Assembly: GCF_046530675.1 (NCBI RefSeq)
Contig: NZ_CP172558.1
Coordinates: 1,860,001-1,924,000, forward strand
Reading direction: 5' to 3'
Length of the DNA: 64,000 bases
DNA from: Chitinibacter sp046530675
GTDB taxonomy: Bacteria > Pseudomonadota > Gammaproteobacteria > Burkholderiales > Chitinibacteraceae
In this document: positions 17,200 to 26,323 of the stretch, in pieces
Numbering within the stretch: position 1 is the first letter of the stretch
Layout: every line of letters begins with the position of its first letter
Made by a program: the position numbers and the translations under genes
The notes under the pieces: generated by a model
Seen by the model: only the letters and a program-made list of their open reading frames with translations
What the model was told of the DNA's origin: nothing
The model's database searches: none

Positions 17200-17841
17200 T
17201 TATTTGACGTCTGATGTGGCCGCACTCGCTGCCGCTTCGGATTTTTTCAGGCTGACTGTATCGCCAGCTGGAATGCCTTCTTTTTCCCAACGATCAAACT
17301 CGGCCATGATAGTGTCATAGGTTTGCTGGCTGATTTCGGGCAGCTCGCCGCCGAGAATTTCTCTGGCTTCGTCAAAGCCGACTTGAACGGCCTCGCGAAT
17401 TTTGGCCAGATTATTAGGGTCGTCGCCAATCGCAAATTTGGCAAAGCTTAATATCCGTTCTGCCACTTTGCGCACGCCCCATTCGCCGTCTTCACTGATC
17501 GCTGCTTTGGCCGCATCAATGCTGGCCTGATCGGTGGTGAGTTTCTGCTCGCCGCGGACGACCATTGTGAAATCCAGCCCCTGTTCTTCGACCAGATTGC
17601 GAACCAGATTGATCATTGATTCTGCATTTTTTTGCGATTCGGCCAGCATGGCCTGCAAATCGGGTGGAATGACGCGCGTCGGTTTATCGTAGGTGAGCGA
17701 TTCGGCCTGTTCGCCCTTGAGGGTGACTTTTTCCTGTGCCGTGGTGTCTGCGGCTTTGTCCTGACTACGTGCATTGACTTTGTCATTGCCCGCGATTGCA
17801 TGTCGTTGCGGGTTGACGAGCGGATTGATTGTATTAGTCAT
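17200..17841 (-). CDS. Conserved-looking hypothetical protein, hydrophilic
   Basis: 213 residues, no signal peptide or membrane segment. Residues 1-55 look disordered and polar. The middle and C-terminal parts are helical with FTMVVRGEQ, GEWGVRKVAERILSFAKFAIGDDPNNLAKIREAVQVGFDEA and YDTIMAEFDRWEKE, a pattern I have seen in proteobacterial proteins of unknown role. The ATG at 17841 has GAGGTG before it. Converges on the oxidoreductase gene. No function proposed. Confidence 0.6.
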   Translation of the reverse strand: MTNTINPLVNPQRHAIAGNDKVNARSQDKAADTTAQEKVTLKGEQAESLTYDKPTRVIPPDLQAMLAESQKNAESMINLVRNLVEEQGLDFTMVVRGEQKLTTDQASIDAAKAAISEDGEWGVRKVAERILSFAKFAIGDDPNNLAKIREAVQVGFDEAREILGGELPEISQQTYDTIMAEFDRWEKEGIPAGDTVSLKKSEAAASAATSDVK

Positions 17842-17924
17842 GATGACACCTCGGTGATGAATCCCAATGCCTTATTATCGGCCTGAATGAGCGTCCACTG
17901 AGGTGAAAACTACCAAATAAACAG

Positions 17925-18761
17925 CTATTTGGCGGTTTTTTTGCTATTGCCCTGATCAGCGGTGCGCGGGACTGCCATGGCGCGCGGGATTTCAAACTCG
18001 GGCAGGTACGCCCCCAAGATGCGGGCCAGCGTGCCATCCTGGCGAATAGCCTGCAGCAGCAGATCCCATTCGGCGACGTCTTGTTCGTTAAAGTGTCGTT
18101 TGGAAAAAATCAATCCGGCCGGGACGCCGCGATCTTCGGGCGCCCAGTCACGAATGGCCGGGCGGATTTTGAATTTGAGCTCGCGAAAATAGACGGTATA
18201 ACTGGTCGCTTCGGAGAATGCCCCTTGGATTTTGCCATCGCGCAGCCATTCGAGTAACTGGCGGCTGTCTTGTGCTTCATCGACCCGGTTCAGTGTGCGT
18301 AGCTGATCCAGAATCTGATCCTGTTTTTCACCGTGCTTGAATGATTTTACCGCGCCAAAACGCAGTGCCGGGTTGGCCAGAAAATCGGCAAAGGTTGAAT
18401 GTTTTTCGGCGATAGCCGGGCTGAGTACCACCATGTTTTTGGTGTTGACATAAGGCACGCTGAAGTAGGCGAACTGGTCTCTTTCGGGCGTCTGGATTCC
18501 GGACACACTCATCATCAGCGTGCCGTCCTGAATCGATTGCCAGATTTTGGCGCGTGGACGCACGCTTGTCTGGAAAGTGCAATGGCTGCGCCTTGCCAGC
18601 TCGTCAACGATGGACTTATCGATCCCTTTGCCATCATGAAACAGTAAGCCAAACTCGTAATAGGCCAGATCAATTTTCTCCGGGCAACGGGGGAGGGCAT
18701 AAGAGAGCGGGCTGGCAAGCAATAATGCTAGGGGTATATTGAGCAAGATCTTGTTTTTCAT
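17925..18761 (-). CDS. Periplasmic solute-binding protein, family 3 type
   Basis: 278 residues with a signal peptide (MKNKILLNIPLALLLASPL, cleavage after SYA). The mature sequence starts with a binding-protein first strand (KIDLAYYEFGLLFH) and contains the internal segment SGIQTPERDQFAYFSVPYV typical of amino-acid-binding-like proteins. No transporter genes nearby; ligand unknown. Its first 10 codons overlap a 49-bp palindrome. The protein ends in a lysine-rich tail after the folded domain. Confidence 0.72.
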   Translation of the reverse strand: MKNKILLNIPLALLLASPLSYALPRCPEKIDLAYYEFGLLFHDGKGIDKSIVDELARRSHCTFQTSVRPRAKIWQSIQDGTLMMSVSGIQTPERDQFAYFSVPYVNTKNMVVLSPAIAEKHSTFADFLANPALRFGAVKSFKHGEKQDQILDQLRTLNRVDEAQDSRQLLEWLRDGKIQGAFSEATSYTVYFRELKFKIRPAIRDWAPEDRGVPAGLIFSKRHFNEQDVAEWDLLLQAIRQDGTLARILGAYLPEFEIPRAMAVPRTADQGNSKKTAK

Positions 18762-18780
18762 GGGCTAGGTCGATATACGT
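18732..18780. repeat. 49-bp palindrome copy overlapping a gene start
   Basis: GGGTAT on the left and GATATACGT on the right at 49 bp, with inner GGGCT. It covers the start codon and upstream leader of the binding-protein gene, so it would lie in that gene's mRNA leader. Confidence 0.6.
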
Positions 18781-18945
18781 GGCGAAGTATTGGCGGGAAA
18801 TGGCAGGCTATCAATCAGTATATAGCGTGCACGCTTTGCGGCTTAAAGAAAATTGATGCCGATCAATTGTGCGCTGATCGACTCAATTTGCAGCTAAAAT
18901 AGAACGAACGTACACTTTGTTTGAGTTTGAACGGAGAGATGGAGC

Positions 18946-19995
18946 GTGCGCAAAATTATTCATATCGATTGCGATTGCTTTTATGCGGCGGTGGAAATGC
19001 GAGATCGCCCCGAGCTGCGCGATGTGCCGATTGCGATTGGCGGCTCGCCTGAGCAGCGCGGCGTGATTTCGACGTGCAATTACCCGGCACGACGTTTCGG
19101 CATTCATTCGGCGATGCCGACGCGCACTGCATTGCGCGCTTGCCCGTCGCTGGTGTTGTTGCCGCATTCGTTTGATCGATACAAAGATGCATCGCGCCGC
19201 GTGCAGGCGATTTTTCGCGATTACACCGACCGCATCGAGCCGCTCTCGCTCGACGAAGCGTATCTGGATGTCACCGGCCTGCCGCATTGCCACGGCAGCG
19301 CGACGCTAATGGCTTTGGAAATCCGCCAGCGCATCGAGGCCGAGGTCGGCATTACCGCCAGCGCCGGCATTGCGCCCAATAAACTGCTCGCCAAAATTGC
19401 CAGCGACTGGAATAAACCCAATGGGCAGTTTGTGATTACACCGGATGAAGTGGCCGCGTTTATGCCGGCTTTGCCGCTGGGCAAGCTGTGGGGAATCGGC
19501 AAGGTCACTGCCGGTAAGCTGGCCAAGCTGGGTTTGAATACCTGCGGTGATGTGCAAAGCTGGCCGCGCGCCGAGCTGGTTCGTGCGCTGGGTAGAACCG
19601 GCGAGTCCTTGTACTGGCAAAGTCGCGGGATTGACGAGCGAGCCGTCGCCAGCAGTGAGCAGCGCAAATCACTGTCGGTTGAGCACACTTACCATCAGGA
19701 TTTACCCGACCTGGCATCGTGCATTGCCAAATTGCCTTCGCTGTATGCCGATTTCAGCCGGCGACAGCAACGTGCACAGCAAGATACCCCGCATAAGGCC
19801 TTTGTCAAAATCAAGTTTCACGACTTCACACAAACGACGATGGAGTGCGTTTGCCCCCATCCTGAACCCGTAGTGTTTGAAAACTTGCTGAGTCAGGCTT
19901 GGCCGCGCGGTGCCAAGCCGGTTCGATTGCTGGGCTTGGGCGTTCGTTTTGTCGAGCAACGTCAGGAAATTGCGATGACGCTGCCCTTGTTTTAG
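18946..19995 (+). CDS. dinB: DNA polymerase IV (Y-family)
   Basis: 349 residues, usual DinB length. Catalytic acidic residues are seen in HIDCDCFYAAVEM (Asp8) and EPLSLDEAYLDVT (Asp/Glu near 103-104); YPARRFGIHSAMP and the helix-hairpin-helix KLWGIGKVTAGKLAKLG follow. It is an error-prone translesion polymerase. Starts with GTG, with GGAGAG seven bases upstream. I found no clear CTGT-N8-ACAG LexA box in the 180-bp leader, so SOS control is not visible here. Confidence 0.95.
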   Translation: MRKIIHIDCDCFYAAVEMRDRPELRDVPIAIGGSPEQRGVISTCNYPARRFGIHSAMPTRTALRACPSLVLLPHSFDRYKDASRRVQAIFRDYTDRIEPLSLDEAYLDVTGLPHCHGSATLMALEIRQRIEAEVGITASAGIAPNKLLAKIASDWNKPNGQFVITPDEVAAFMPALPLGKLWGIGKVTAGKLAKLGLNTCGDVQSWPRAELVRALGRTGESLYWQSRGIDERAVASSEQRKSLSVEHTYHQDLPDLASCIAKLPSLYADFSRRQQRAQQDTPHKAFVKIKFHDFTQTTMECVCPHPEPVVFENLLSQAWPRGAKPVRLLGLGVRFVEQRQEIAMTLPLF

Positions 19996-19997
19996 TG

Positions 19998-20046
19998 GGG
20001 TATAAATTTGTAGATGTTGTTATAAATAAGCTACAAAGCTATACCT
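19998..20046. repeat. 49-bp palindrome, intergenic copy after dinB
   Basis: GGGTATAAATTTGTAG on the left, CTACAAAGCTATACCT on the right: the arms pair well beyond the terminal hexamers. It begins 3 bp after the dinB stop and sits between convergent genes. Confidence 0.75.
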
Positions 20047-20059
20047 TGGCTACGTATAT

Positions 20060-20767
20060 TCATGCCTGGATAATAAACACCGTTGGACGCTTGTTGATAT
20101 TGGGTTCGGCACGTTTTTTCCATTGTGCAATATCGAGCGTCAGGATTTCCTGACTTGGCAGCGTAATGTCGCAAGCGACGGTCAGCCGCGTCGAGCCTTT
20201 GAGTCCATCGCGTAGAGCTTGGAATAACGCCGGATTGCGATAAGGTGTTTCGATGAATAGTTCGGCCTGACCTTCTTTGGCTGAAATCGTTTCGAGTGAT
20301 CGAATCGCTTGCAGGCGGCCAGTAGCATCGGACGGCAGGTAGCCATTAAAACGAAACTTTTGTCCGTTCGCGCCCGACGCCATCAGTGCGAGCAGTAAGG
20401 ACGACGGACCAACCAGCGGCGCAACCTTGATGCCACGTTGGTGCGCGAGCTGCACCAGCCGCGCGCCGGGGTCGGCAACGCCGGGGCAACCGGCTTCGGA
20501 CATCAGGCCGACGTCGATGCCGTCGAGTAGCGGCTTGAGCAGCGCCGAAACTTCATGATCCTTGGTGTGCTCGGATAATTCCTGCATCCACAGGCTGCGC
20601 AGCTCGTGCGGCGTGTCGAACAATTTCAAATGCGCGCGCGTGGTTTTGGCGTTTTCGACGACAAAATGCGTCAATTTTTTTGCTATAGCGATCACATCAA
20701 CGGGCAGGATATTGTCCAGTGTGTCTCCGCCCATCGGGACGGGAATCAAATATAAAGTACCGGTCAT
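20060..20767 (-). CDS. RsmI-like SAM-dependent methyltransferase (tetrapyrrole methylase fold)
   Basis: 235 residues. TLYLIPVPMGGD at the N-terminus, GLMSEAGCPGVADPG near 87-101 and PLVGPSSLLLALMASG define the fold shared by RsmI and cobalamin methylases. It matches a shorter paralogue of RsmI (the 16S rRNA 2'-O-methyltransferase acting on C1402) found beside maf in several betaproteobacteria. Whether it acts on rRNA is unproven. It lies downstream of maf on the same strand, 156 bp apart, with repeats in between. Confidence 0.8.
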   Translation of the reverse strand: MTGTLYLIPVPMGGDTLDNILPVDVIAIAKKLTHFVVENAKTTRAHLKLFDTPHELRSLWMQELSEHTKDHEVSALLKPLLDGIDVGLMSEAGCPGVADPGARLVQLAHQRGIKVAPLVGPSSLLLALMASGANGQKFRFNGYLPSDATGRLQAIRSLETISAKEGQAELFIETPYRNPALFQALRDGLKGSTRLTVACDITLPSQEILTLDIAQWKKRAEPNINKRPTVFIIQA

Positions 20768-20781
20768 TGCTTTCTCTGGAT

Positions 20782-20830
20782 GGGTATGTTGCTACAGCCT
20801 TTATTGGATAAGGCTTGCAAGTAAATACAT
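20782..20830. repeat. 49-bp palindrome, intergenic copy
   Basis: GGGTATGTTGC...GCAAGTAAATACAT with inner AGCCTTTATTGGATAAGGCT, which pairs almost perfectly. The right terminal hexamer is degraded to ATACAT. Confidence 0.65.
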
Positions 20831-20850
20831 TGATGGTAAAAATCTGAACG

Positions 20851-20919
20851 CCTCACGCCTCACGCCTCACGCCTCACGCCTCACGCCTCACGCCTCACGC
20901 CTCACGCCTCACGCCTCAC
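20851..20919. repeat. Tandem 7-bp repeat (CCTCACG), about 9.9 copies
   Basis: Nine exact consecutive CCTCACG units plus six bases of a tenth, followed by two GATCACAG-like units. It ends 4 bp from the maf stop codon. The 7-bp unit would slip out of frame in coding sequence, but here it is non-coding. Confidence 0.95.
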
Positions 20920-20923
20920 AGGA

Positions 20924-21523
20924 TCACAGGATCACAAACCCTTCATTGTTCAGCATCGTCACCAGTTCGATCAGCGGCAGGCCGATAATCGCCGCCGGAT
21001 CACGCCCTTCAATGGCGGCGATCATCACAATGCCCAGCCCTTCGGTTTTGGCGCTGCCGGCACAGTTATACGGCTGCTCACGCTGTAAATAAGTTGTAAT
21101 CTGCTCGTCGCTATAATCGCGCATTGTGACTCGGGTGACATCGACGATGCTCTGGTGTGTGTCGGTGGCGGTGTTGTACAGCGCCAGTGCAGTATGAAAA
21201 TCAATGGTCTGGCCGCGCATGGCTTTCAGTTGTTCCACGGCACGTTCGTGATTGCCCGGTTTGCCCAATTGTTCGCCATTGAGTAGCGCCACCTGATCAG
21301 AACCGATGATCAGGCTGTCGGGAAACTGCTCGGCCAGCACGCGGGCTTTGGCGATAGCGAGGCGTTCACTCGTTTGTGCAGCCGTCTCTCCGCCGAGCGG
21401 CGATTCGTCCAGATCGGGGGGGGCAGTTTCAAACGGGATACCCAGTCGCGAGAGTAATTCTTTGCGATAGGGCGAACTTGAAGCCAGAACTAGGCGCAGA
21501 TTGTGAGGCTCTTGTTTTTTCAT
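20924..21523 (-). CDS. yceF: Maf-family nucleotide pyrophosphatase (YceF type)
   Basis: 199 residues. LVLASSSPYRKELLSRLGIPF is the conserved Maf start; DESPLGGE and IIGSDQVALLNGEQLGKPG carry the catalytic Glu/Asp residues. The SDQVA form is that of the YceF subfamily, which hydrolyses 7-methyl-GTP, rather than the dTTP/UTP-specific YhdE. I begin at the ATG at 21523 (MKKQEPHN); the frame extends 51 residues further but that part is unlike the family. Divergent from yceD, a common gene order in beta- and gammaproteobacteria. Confidence 0.9.
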   Translation of the reverse strand: MKKQEPHNLRLVLASSSPYRKELLSRLGIPFETAPPDLDESPLGGETAAQTSERLAIAKARVLAEQFPDSLIIGSDQVALLNGEQLGKPGNHERAVEQLKAMRGQTIDFHTALALYNTATDTHQSIVDVTRVTMRDYSDEQITTYLQREQPYNCAGSAKTEGLGIVMIAAIEGRDPAAIIGLPLIELVTMLNNEGFVIL

Positions 21524-21614
21524 GGGAAATGATGCGTTCGGTCGCAATTGACACAAATAGGTGGTGATTATATCATGCGCGGTTTCCGGTTCTACACGGC
21601 AGCTGACATTACCA

Positions 21615-22121
21615 ATGAGCCAAGGCGTGACTGTGATACATAGCGCGGAATTTGCGCAGGAAGCTAGAGAGCTCAAGGGCTCTATACCACTTGCCCAGCT
21701 TTCCCGGCTTGCCGATCAGTTGGCCGATACGTCAGGGGAAGTTCACTGGCATGTCGAGAGCGGTGTAGATCGCCTGCAACGTCCTTGGCTTTATCTGGAA
21801 GTGGCGGGTGTGTTGCAGCTAGTGTGTCAACGGTGCCTGAAAGGGATGCCGTGGACTTTGCACAGTGAAACCGTGTTGACGCAGTTTGCCAACGAGGAAC
21901 AAATCGACGAAGCCGAAGCGCTCGACGAAGACCTTGAAGGGATTTTGATCGACCCGGAGCTGGATATTGAAGCACTGGTTGAAGATGAGATTTTGCTCGC
22001 TTTACCCGTAGCGCTGACGCATGAAGTATGTGGTGGCGACGAAGCGCTAGCCAAATTGGCGAGCGATAAACCTAATCCGTTTGCAGTCCTGGCTCAGTTG
22101 AAAACCAGGAAAGCGGAATGA
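21615..22121 (+). CDS. yceD: YceD / DUF177 23S rRNA accumulation protein
   Basis: 168 residues. Contains the VCQRCL cysteine pair and the acidic stretch DEDLEGILIDPELDIEALVEDEILLALP, conserved in the family. In E. coli and plants it is needed for normal 23S rRNA levels. Start at 21615 (MSQGVTVIH) rather than the upstream extension. It leads the yceD-rpmF-plsX-fab run, as in many proteobacteria. Confidence 0.9.
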   Translation: MSQGVTVIHSAEFAQEARELKGSIPLAQLSRLADQLADTSGEVHWHVESGVDRLQRPWLYLEVAGVLQLVCQRCLKGMPWTLHSETVLTQFANEEQIDEAEALDEDLEGILIDPELDIEALVEDEILLALPVALTHEVCGGDEALAKLASDKPNPFAVLAQLKTRKAE

Positions 22122-22146
22122 CAACTGAGTATTAAGGAGTTTTAAC

Positions 22147-22326
22147 ATGGCAGTTCAACAGAATAAAAAATCACCTTCGAAACGTGGCATGCACCGCGCT
22201 CACGACTTCCTGTCTGCACCAGCTCTGGCTGTAGATGCAGCGACTGGTGAAGTTCATCGCCCGCACCACATCTCTCCAAACGGCTTCTACAAGGGTCGTC
22301 GTGTGATCAAGGCTAAAGGCGAGTAA
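22147..22326 (+). CDS. rpmF: 50S ribosomal protein L32
   Basis: 59-residue basic protein starting MAVQQNKKSPSKRGMHRAHD, the standard L32 N-terminus, and ending KGRRVIKAKGE. AAGGAG lies 8 bases before the ATG. This form lacks the zinc-binding cysteine pairs of some L32 proteins. It sits 25 bp after yceD and about 110 bp before plsX, and is very likely co-transcribed with both. Confidence 0.97.
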   Translation: MAVQQNKKSPSKRGMHRAHDFLSAPALAVDAATGEVHRPHHISPNGFYKGRRVIKAKGE

Positions 22327-22433
22327 TTAGCACGCGAATCATTCGCGCGTTAGTGGCCTTTCTAAGCTTTGCTTAGCCTTGCGGCGCAAGTGAGACCCCT
22401 CGCTTGCGCCTTTCGTCGTTTTAGGAATCGTAA

Positions 22434-23504
22434 ATGGATATTACCGTTGCAGTTGATGCCATGGGTGGTGATCACGGAACGCATGTGACCGTGCCTGCCG
22501 CACTGCGTTTTTTGCGCGAGAACCCCGATGTCAACATCGTGCTGGTTGGCCTGCCTGATGCACTCGAAGCCGAGCTCAAGGCGCACCATGCGCAAACCGG
22601 CCCGCGCTTGCGAATTCATGCCGCTTCCGAAGTGGTTGCGATGGATGAATCGCCACAGCTGGCGATGAAGAACAAAAAAGATTCTTCAATGCGCGTGGCG
22701 ATCAATCTGGTCAAGTCGGGCGAAGCCAATGCTTGCGTTTCTGCTGGCAATACCGGCGCACTGATGGCGACGGCGCGGTTTGTGCTCAAAACCATTGCCG
22801 GGATTGACCGTCCTGCTATTGCCAGCCTGATGCCGACGATGAAGGGCGGTGAAACGCTGATGCTCGATCTGGGTGCCAATGTCGATTCGACGCCCGAGCA
22901 GATGATGCAATTTGCCATTATGGGTTCGGCGATGTTTGGCGCGCTGCAACACAAGGATGCGCCAACAGTGGGCTTGCTCAATGTGGGTTCGGAAGGCATC
23001 AAAGGCACCGAAGTGGTCAAGGCTTGCGCACAATTGTTGCGCCAGACGCGGTTGAATTTTGTTGGCAATGTGGAAGGCAACGATATCTACAAAGGGACGG
23101 TCGATGTCGTCGCTTGTGACGGGTTTACCGGCAATATCACGCTCAAGGCTTCGGAAGGCGTTGCGCAAATGATGAGCTCGGCACTGAAGGCCGAATTCAC
23201 CCGCAACTGGTTGACCAAGTTGATGGCGGTGCTGGTGATGCCGGTACTCAAAAGCTTCAAGAATAAACTCGATCCGCGTCGCTATAACGGCGCATCTTTC
23301 CTTGGTTTGCGCGGCATTGTGGTAAAAAGCCATGGCGGCGCAGACGAAGTTGCGTTTTACTGGGCGCTGGCTCAGGCCGTCGAGGAGGCTCGCTCCGGTC
23401 TGATTCAACGCATTACTGATCAGGTGCAGCATGAGTTGCGGCACTTTGAGTCTGCTGACGCGATTAAATCATCGGCAGCAGAACAATCCGCCTCGGCAGC
23501 TTAA
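22434..23504 (+). CDS. plsX: Phosphate acyltransferase PlsX
   Basis: 356 residues. DITVAVDAMGGDHG at the start, VSAGNTGALMA near 101-111 and ADEVAFYWALAQAVEEARSGL near the end are PlsX hallmarks. It converts acyl-ACP to acyl-phosphate, the donor for PlsY in phospholipid synthesis, and is a peripheral membrane enzyme. Followed after 29 bp by fabH in the usual order. Confidence 0.97.
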   Translation: MDITVAVDAMGGDHGTHVTVPAALRFLRENPDVNIVLVGLPDALEAELKAHHAQTGPRLRIHAASEVVAMDESPQLAMKNKKDSSMRVAINLVKSGEANACVSAGNTGALMATARFVLKTIAGIDRPAIASLMPTMKGGETLMLDLGANVDSTPEQMMQFAIMGSAMFGALQHKDAPTVGLLNVGSEGIKGTEVVKACAQLLRQTRLNFVGNVEGNDIYKGTVDVVACDGFTGNITLKASEGVAQMMSSALKAEFTRNWLTKLMAVLVMPVLKSFKNKLDPRRYNGASFLGLRGIVVKSHGGADEVAFYWALAQAVEEARSGLIQRITDQVQHELRHFESADAIKSSAAEQSASAA

Positions 23505-23533
23505 ATCAAGCCGCTGGGCGCAAGGAGGGGTTT

Positions 23534-24493
23534 GTGATTTATTCCCGTATTGCAGGTACTGGCTCCTATTTGCCAGAGCGTATTCTGAGCAATGACGAAT
23601 TGGCCAAAACCGTCGATACCAGCCACGAGTGGATTGTGGCGCGTACCGGCATTTCATCGCGCCGCATTGCCGCCGACGAACAAATGACTTCAGATCTGGC
23701 GCTGATTGCCGTCGAGCGCGCAATTGAAAGCGCTGGCGTTGCCAAGGAAGACATCGATCTGCTGATCGTTGCGACGACGACGCCAGACAATATTTTCCCG
23801 TCAACGGCCTGTCTGTTGCAGAACAAGCTGGGCGTGCATGGTTTTCCTGCGTTTGACGTGCAGGCGGTATGTGCCGGTTTTGTGTATGCATTGAGCACGG
23901 CCAACGCGATGATTAAAAGCGGTGCAGCTAAATGTGCTGTGGTCGTTGGCGCTGAAAAACTATCGAACCTGGTTAACTGGCAAGATCGTGGTACCTGCAT
24001 TCTGTTTGGCGATGGCGCTGGCGCTGTGGTGCTGACTGCGTCCGAAGAGCCGGGTATTCTGGCGACCAAACTCAAAGCCGACGGCCGTTACAGCACGATT
24101 CTGAAAACCGAGGCGCGGCCGAAGCAGGGCGCGCTCGAAGGCGAGCCGTGGATTTACATGGAAGGTAACGCCGTTTTCAAATTTGCTGTTCGTGCATTGG
24201 CCGATATTGCCGAAGAAACGCTGGCCGAAGCGGGCTTGCAAAAATCCGACATCGACTGGCTGGTGCCGCATCAAGCCAATGTCCGTATTATCGAATCGAC
24301 CGCCAAGCATCTGGGTATGGCGATGGATAATGTGATCGTGACCTTGGGTGAACAAGGCAATACGTCGGCGGCGTCGATCCCGCTGGCGCTCGATCACGGT
24401 GTGAAATCGGGCAAAATCCAGCGCGGTCAGACCATTCTGATGGAAGGCATTGGCGGCGGTTTTGCCTGGGGTTCGGTTTTAGCGCGGTTTTAA
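23534..24493 (+). CDS. fabH: 3-oxoacyl-ACP synthase III (FabH)
   Basis: 319 residues. Catalytic triad: Cys113 in VQAVCAGFVYAL, His in VPHQANVRIIE and Asn in GNTSAASIP. It condenses acetyl-CoA with malonyl-ACP to start fatty-acid synthesis. The start is GTG at 23534, with AGGAGGGG upstream and the N-terminus IYSRIAGTGSYLP fitting the family. Confidence 0.97.
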   Translation: MIYSRIAGTGSYLPERILSNDELAKTVDTSHEWIVARTGISSRRIAADEQMTSDLALIAVERAIESAGVAKEDIDLLIVATTTPDNIFPSTACLLQNKLGVHGFPAFDVQAVCAGFVYALSTANAMIKSGAAKCAVVVGAEKLSNLVNWQDRGTCILFGDGAGAVVLTASEEPGILATKLKADGRYSTILKTEARPKQGALEGEPWIYMEGNAVFKFAVRALADIAEETLAEAGLQKSDIDWLVPHQANVRIIESTAKHLGMAMDNVIVTLGEQGNTSAASIPLALDHGVKSGKIQRGQTILMEGIGGGFAWGSVLARF

Positions 24494-24563
24494 ATTGCCA
24501 GGGAAGAGGGCTGGGTGAGCGACTTCCCCTTCTTGCTTCCCTTTCTTTAAGGAAATAAGCGAT

Positions 24564-25499
24564 ATGTCATTAGCATTTGTGTTTCCCGGTCAAGGTTCGC
24601 AATCGGTCGGTATGATGAACGGCTGGGCTGATTCGGCTCAGGCCGCACTCGTCAAAGCGACTTTCGATGAAGCTTCCGGTGTGCTCGGTCAGGATTTGTG
24701 GGCGATGGTCAACGATGGTCCGGCAGACGATCTGAACGCGACAATCAATACGCAGCCAATCATGCTGACTGCCGGTGTTGCCGCCTGGCGTGCTTATCTG
24801 GTCAGTGGTGGCGCAATGCCTGCCGTGATGGCCGGTCACAGTCTGGGCGAATACACGGCGCTGGTGGCGGCGGAAGCGATCAGTTTTGGCGATGCGCTGC
24901 AGCTGGTTCGTTTGCGCGCCGAAGCGATGCAGGAAGCCGTGCCAGCCGGTACTGGCGCGATGGCGGCGATTCTGAATCTGGCTGATGACGAAATCATCGC
25001 TGCGTGTGCCGAGGCGGCGCAGGGCGAAGTTGTTCAGGCAGTCAATTTCAATTCACCCGGTCAGGTCGTGATTGCCGGTAACAAGGCTGCGGTTGAGCGC
25101 GCCTGCGAAGCGTGCAAGGCACGCGGCGCGAAACGTGCATTATTGCTGCCAGTTTCGGTGCCTTCGCATTGCGATCTGATGAAGCCGGCAGCTGAGAAAC
25201 TGGCTGCCAAACTGGCGAGTATCGCAATCAACGCGCCAAAAGTGCCGGTATTGCACAATGCCGACGTTGCTGCGTACAGCGATGTTGCTGCGGTACGCGA
25301 TGCGCTGGTGCGTCAGCTGTACCAGCCGGTACGCTGGGTTGAAACCGTGCAGAAAATGGTTGCCGATGGCGTGACGCTGGTTGCCGAATGCGGACCGGGT
25401 AAAGTACTGGTTGGCTTAAATAAACGCATTGCCGCCGATCTGAACTCGGTCGCGCTGCTTGACGCTGCGGCGCTCGATGCTTTGAAAGTGGCTGAATAA
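24564..25499 (+). CDS. fabD: Malonyl-CoA:ACP transacylase (FabD)
   Basis: 311 residues. FVFPGQGSQSVGM at the start, nucleophile Ser93 in GHSLGEY, and AECGPGKVLVGL at the end. It loads malonyl groups on ACP. Ribosome site AAGGA; about 70 bp after fabH. A 49-bp palindrome separates it from fabG. Confidence 0.97.
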   Translation: MSLAFVFPGQGSQSVGMMNGWADSAQAALVKATFDEASGVLGQDLWAMVNDGPADDLNATINTQPIMLTAGVAAWRAYLVSGGAMPAVMAGHSLGEYTALVAAEAISFGDALQLVRLRAEAMQEAVPAGTGAMAAILNLADDEIIAACAEAAQGEVVQAVNFNSPGQVVIAGNKAAVERACEACKARGAKRALLLPVSVPSHCDLMKPAAEKLAAKLASIAINAPKVPVLHNADVAAYSDVAAVRDALVRQLYQPVRWVETVQKMVADGVTLVAECGPGKVLVGLNKRIAADLNSVALLDAAALDALKVAE

Positions 25500-25505
25500 A
25501 ATTCT

Positions 25506-25554
25506 GGGTATATCTTTGCGGGCTAATCCTGTATTGCTCTTGAGTGATATACCC
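25506..25554. repeat. 49-bp palindrome between fabD and fabG
   Basis: GGGTATATC...GATATACCC exact outer arms (9 bp), inner GGGCTAA...GCTCTTG. It lies within a presumed operon, so it would be transcribed and could form a hairpin in the mRNA. Confidence 0.85.
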
Positions 25555-25579
25555 ATTATCAATTAGGTTGAGGTGTTTT

Positions 25580-26323
25580 ATGAGTTTGCAAGGCAAAGTA
25601 GCGCTGGTAACCGGCGCTTCACGCGGTATCGGTCAGGCGATCGCGCTGGAACTGGCGAAAATGGGCGCAACCGTCATTGGTACGGCAACCAGTGATAGCG
25701 GCGCTGCAGCGATTGGCGACTATCTGAAAGACGCTGGCGCGACCGGCGCAGGCTTGCGTCTGAACGTCACCGAAGACGGCGCGTGCGATGCGATTGTGGC
25801 GCAGATCGAGAAAGAATTTGGCGCGATTGCGATCCTGGTCAATAACGCTGGCATCACGCGTGATAACCTCTTGATGCGGATGAAGGACGAAGAGTGGGAC
25901 GCCATCATGGATACCAATCTGAAACCGGTTTACAAGCTGTCCAAAGCCGTGATGCGCAATATGATGAAAGCGCGCTGGGGCCGCATCATCAATATCGCTT
26001 CGGTCGTCGGCGCAACGGGTAATGCGGGTCAAACCAATTACTCGGCAGCCAAGGCGGCGCTGTTTGGCTTTACCAAATCGCTGGCCAAAGAAATTGGCAG
26101 CCGCGGTGTCACCGTCAACGCGGTAGCGCCAGGTTTCATCGACACCGATATGACCAAAGGTCTGCCGGACGAGCAAAAAGCGCATCTGGTTGCTAATATC
26201 GCTTTGGGTCGCCTGGGGGACCCGCAAGACATCGCTGATGCAGTGGGCTTTTTGGCGTCGGACAAAGCGGCGTACATCACAGGCAACACCATTCATGTAA
26301 ATGGTGGGATGTTTATGAATTAA
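25580..26323 (+). CDS. fabG: 3-oxoacyl-ACP reductase (FabG)
   Basis: 247 residues, short-chain dehydrogenase. Cofactor loop TGASRGIGQAIAL, NNAG near 86, catalytic Ser in NIASVVGATGN, Tyr/Lys in TNYSAAKAALFG, and the FabG ending ITGNTIHVNGGMFMN. It reduces beta-ketoacyl-ACP with NADPH. Start at 25580 with GAGG upstream; the frame runs further 5' only through the palindrome. Confidence 0.97.
   Translation: MSLQGKVALVTGASRGIGQAIALELAKMGATVIGTATSDSGAAAIGDYLKDAGATGAGLRLNVTEDGACDAIVAQIEKEFGAIAILVNNAGITRDNLLMRMKDEEWDAIMDTNLKPVYKLSKAVMRNMMKARWGRIINIASVVGATGNAGQTNYSAAKAALFGFTKSLAKEIGSRGVTVNAVAPGFIDTDMTKGLPDEQKAHLVANIALGRLGDPQDIADAVGFLASDKAAYITGNTIHVNGGMFMN

Noticed and set aside
20851..20919. CRISPR-like array
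   Set aside because: Units of 7 bp are contiguous with no spacers; it is a simple tandem repeat.
24313..24365. GGGTAT...ATACGT inside fabH
   Set aside because: Span is 53 bp and the sequence encodes strongly conserved fabH residues.
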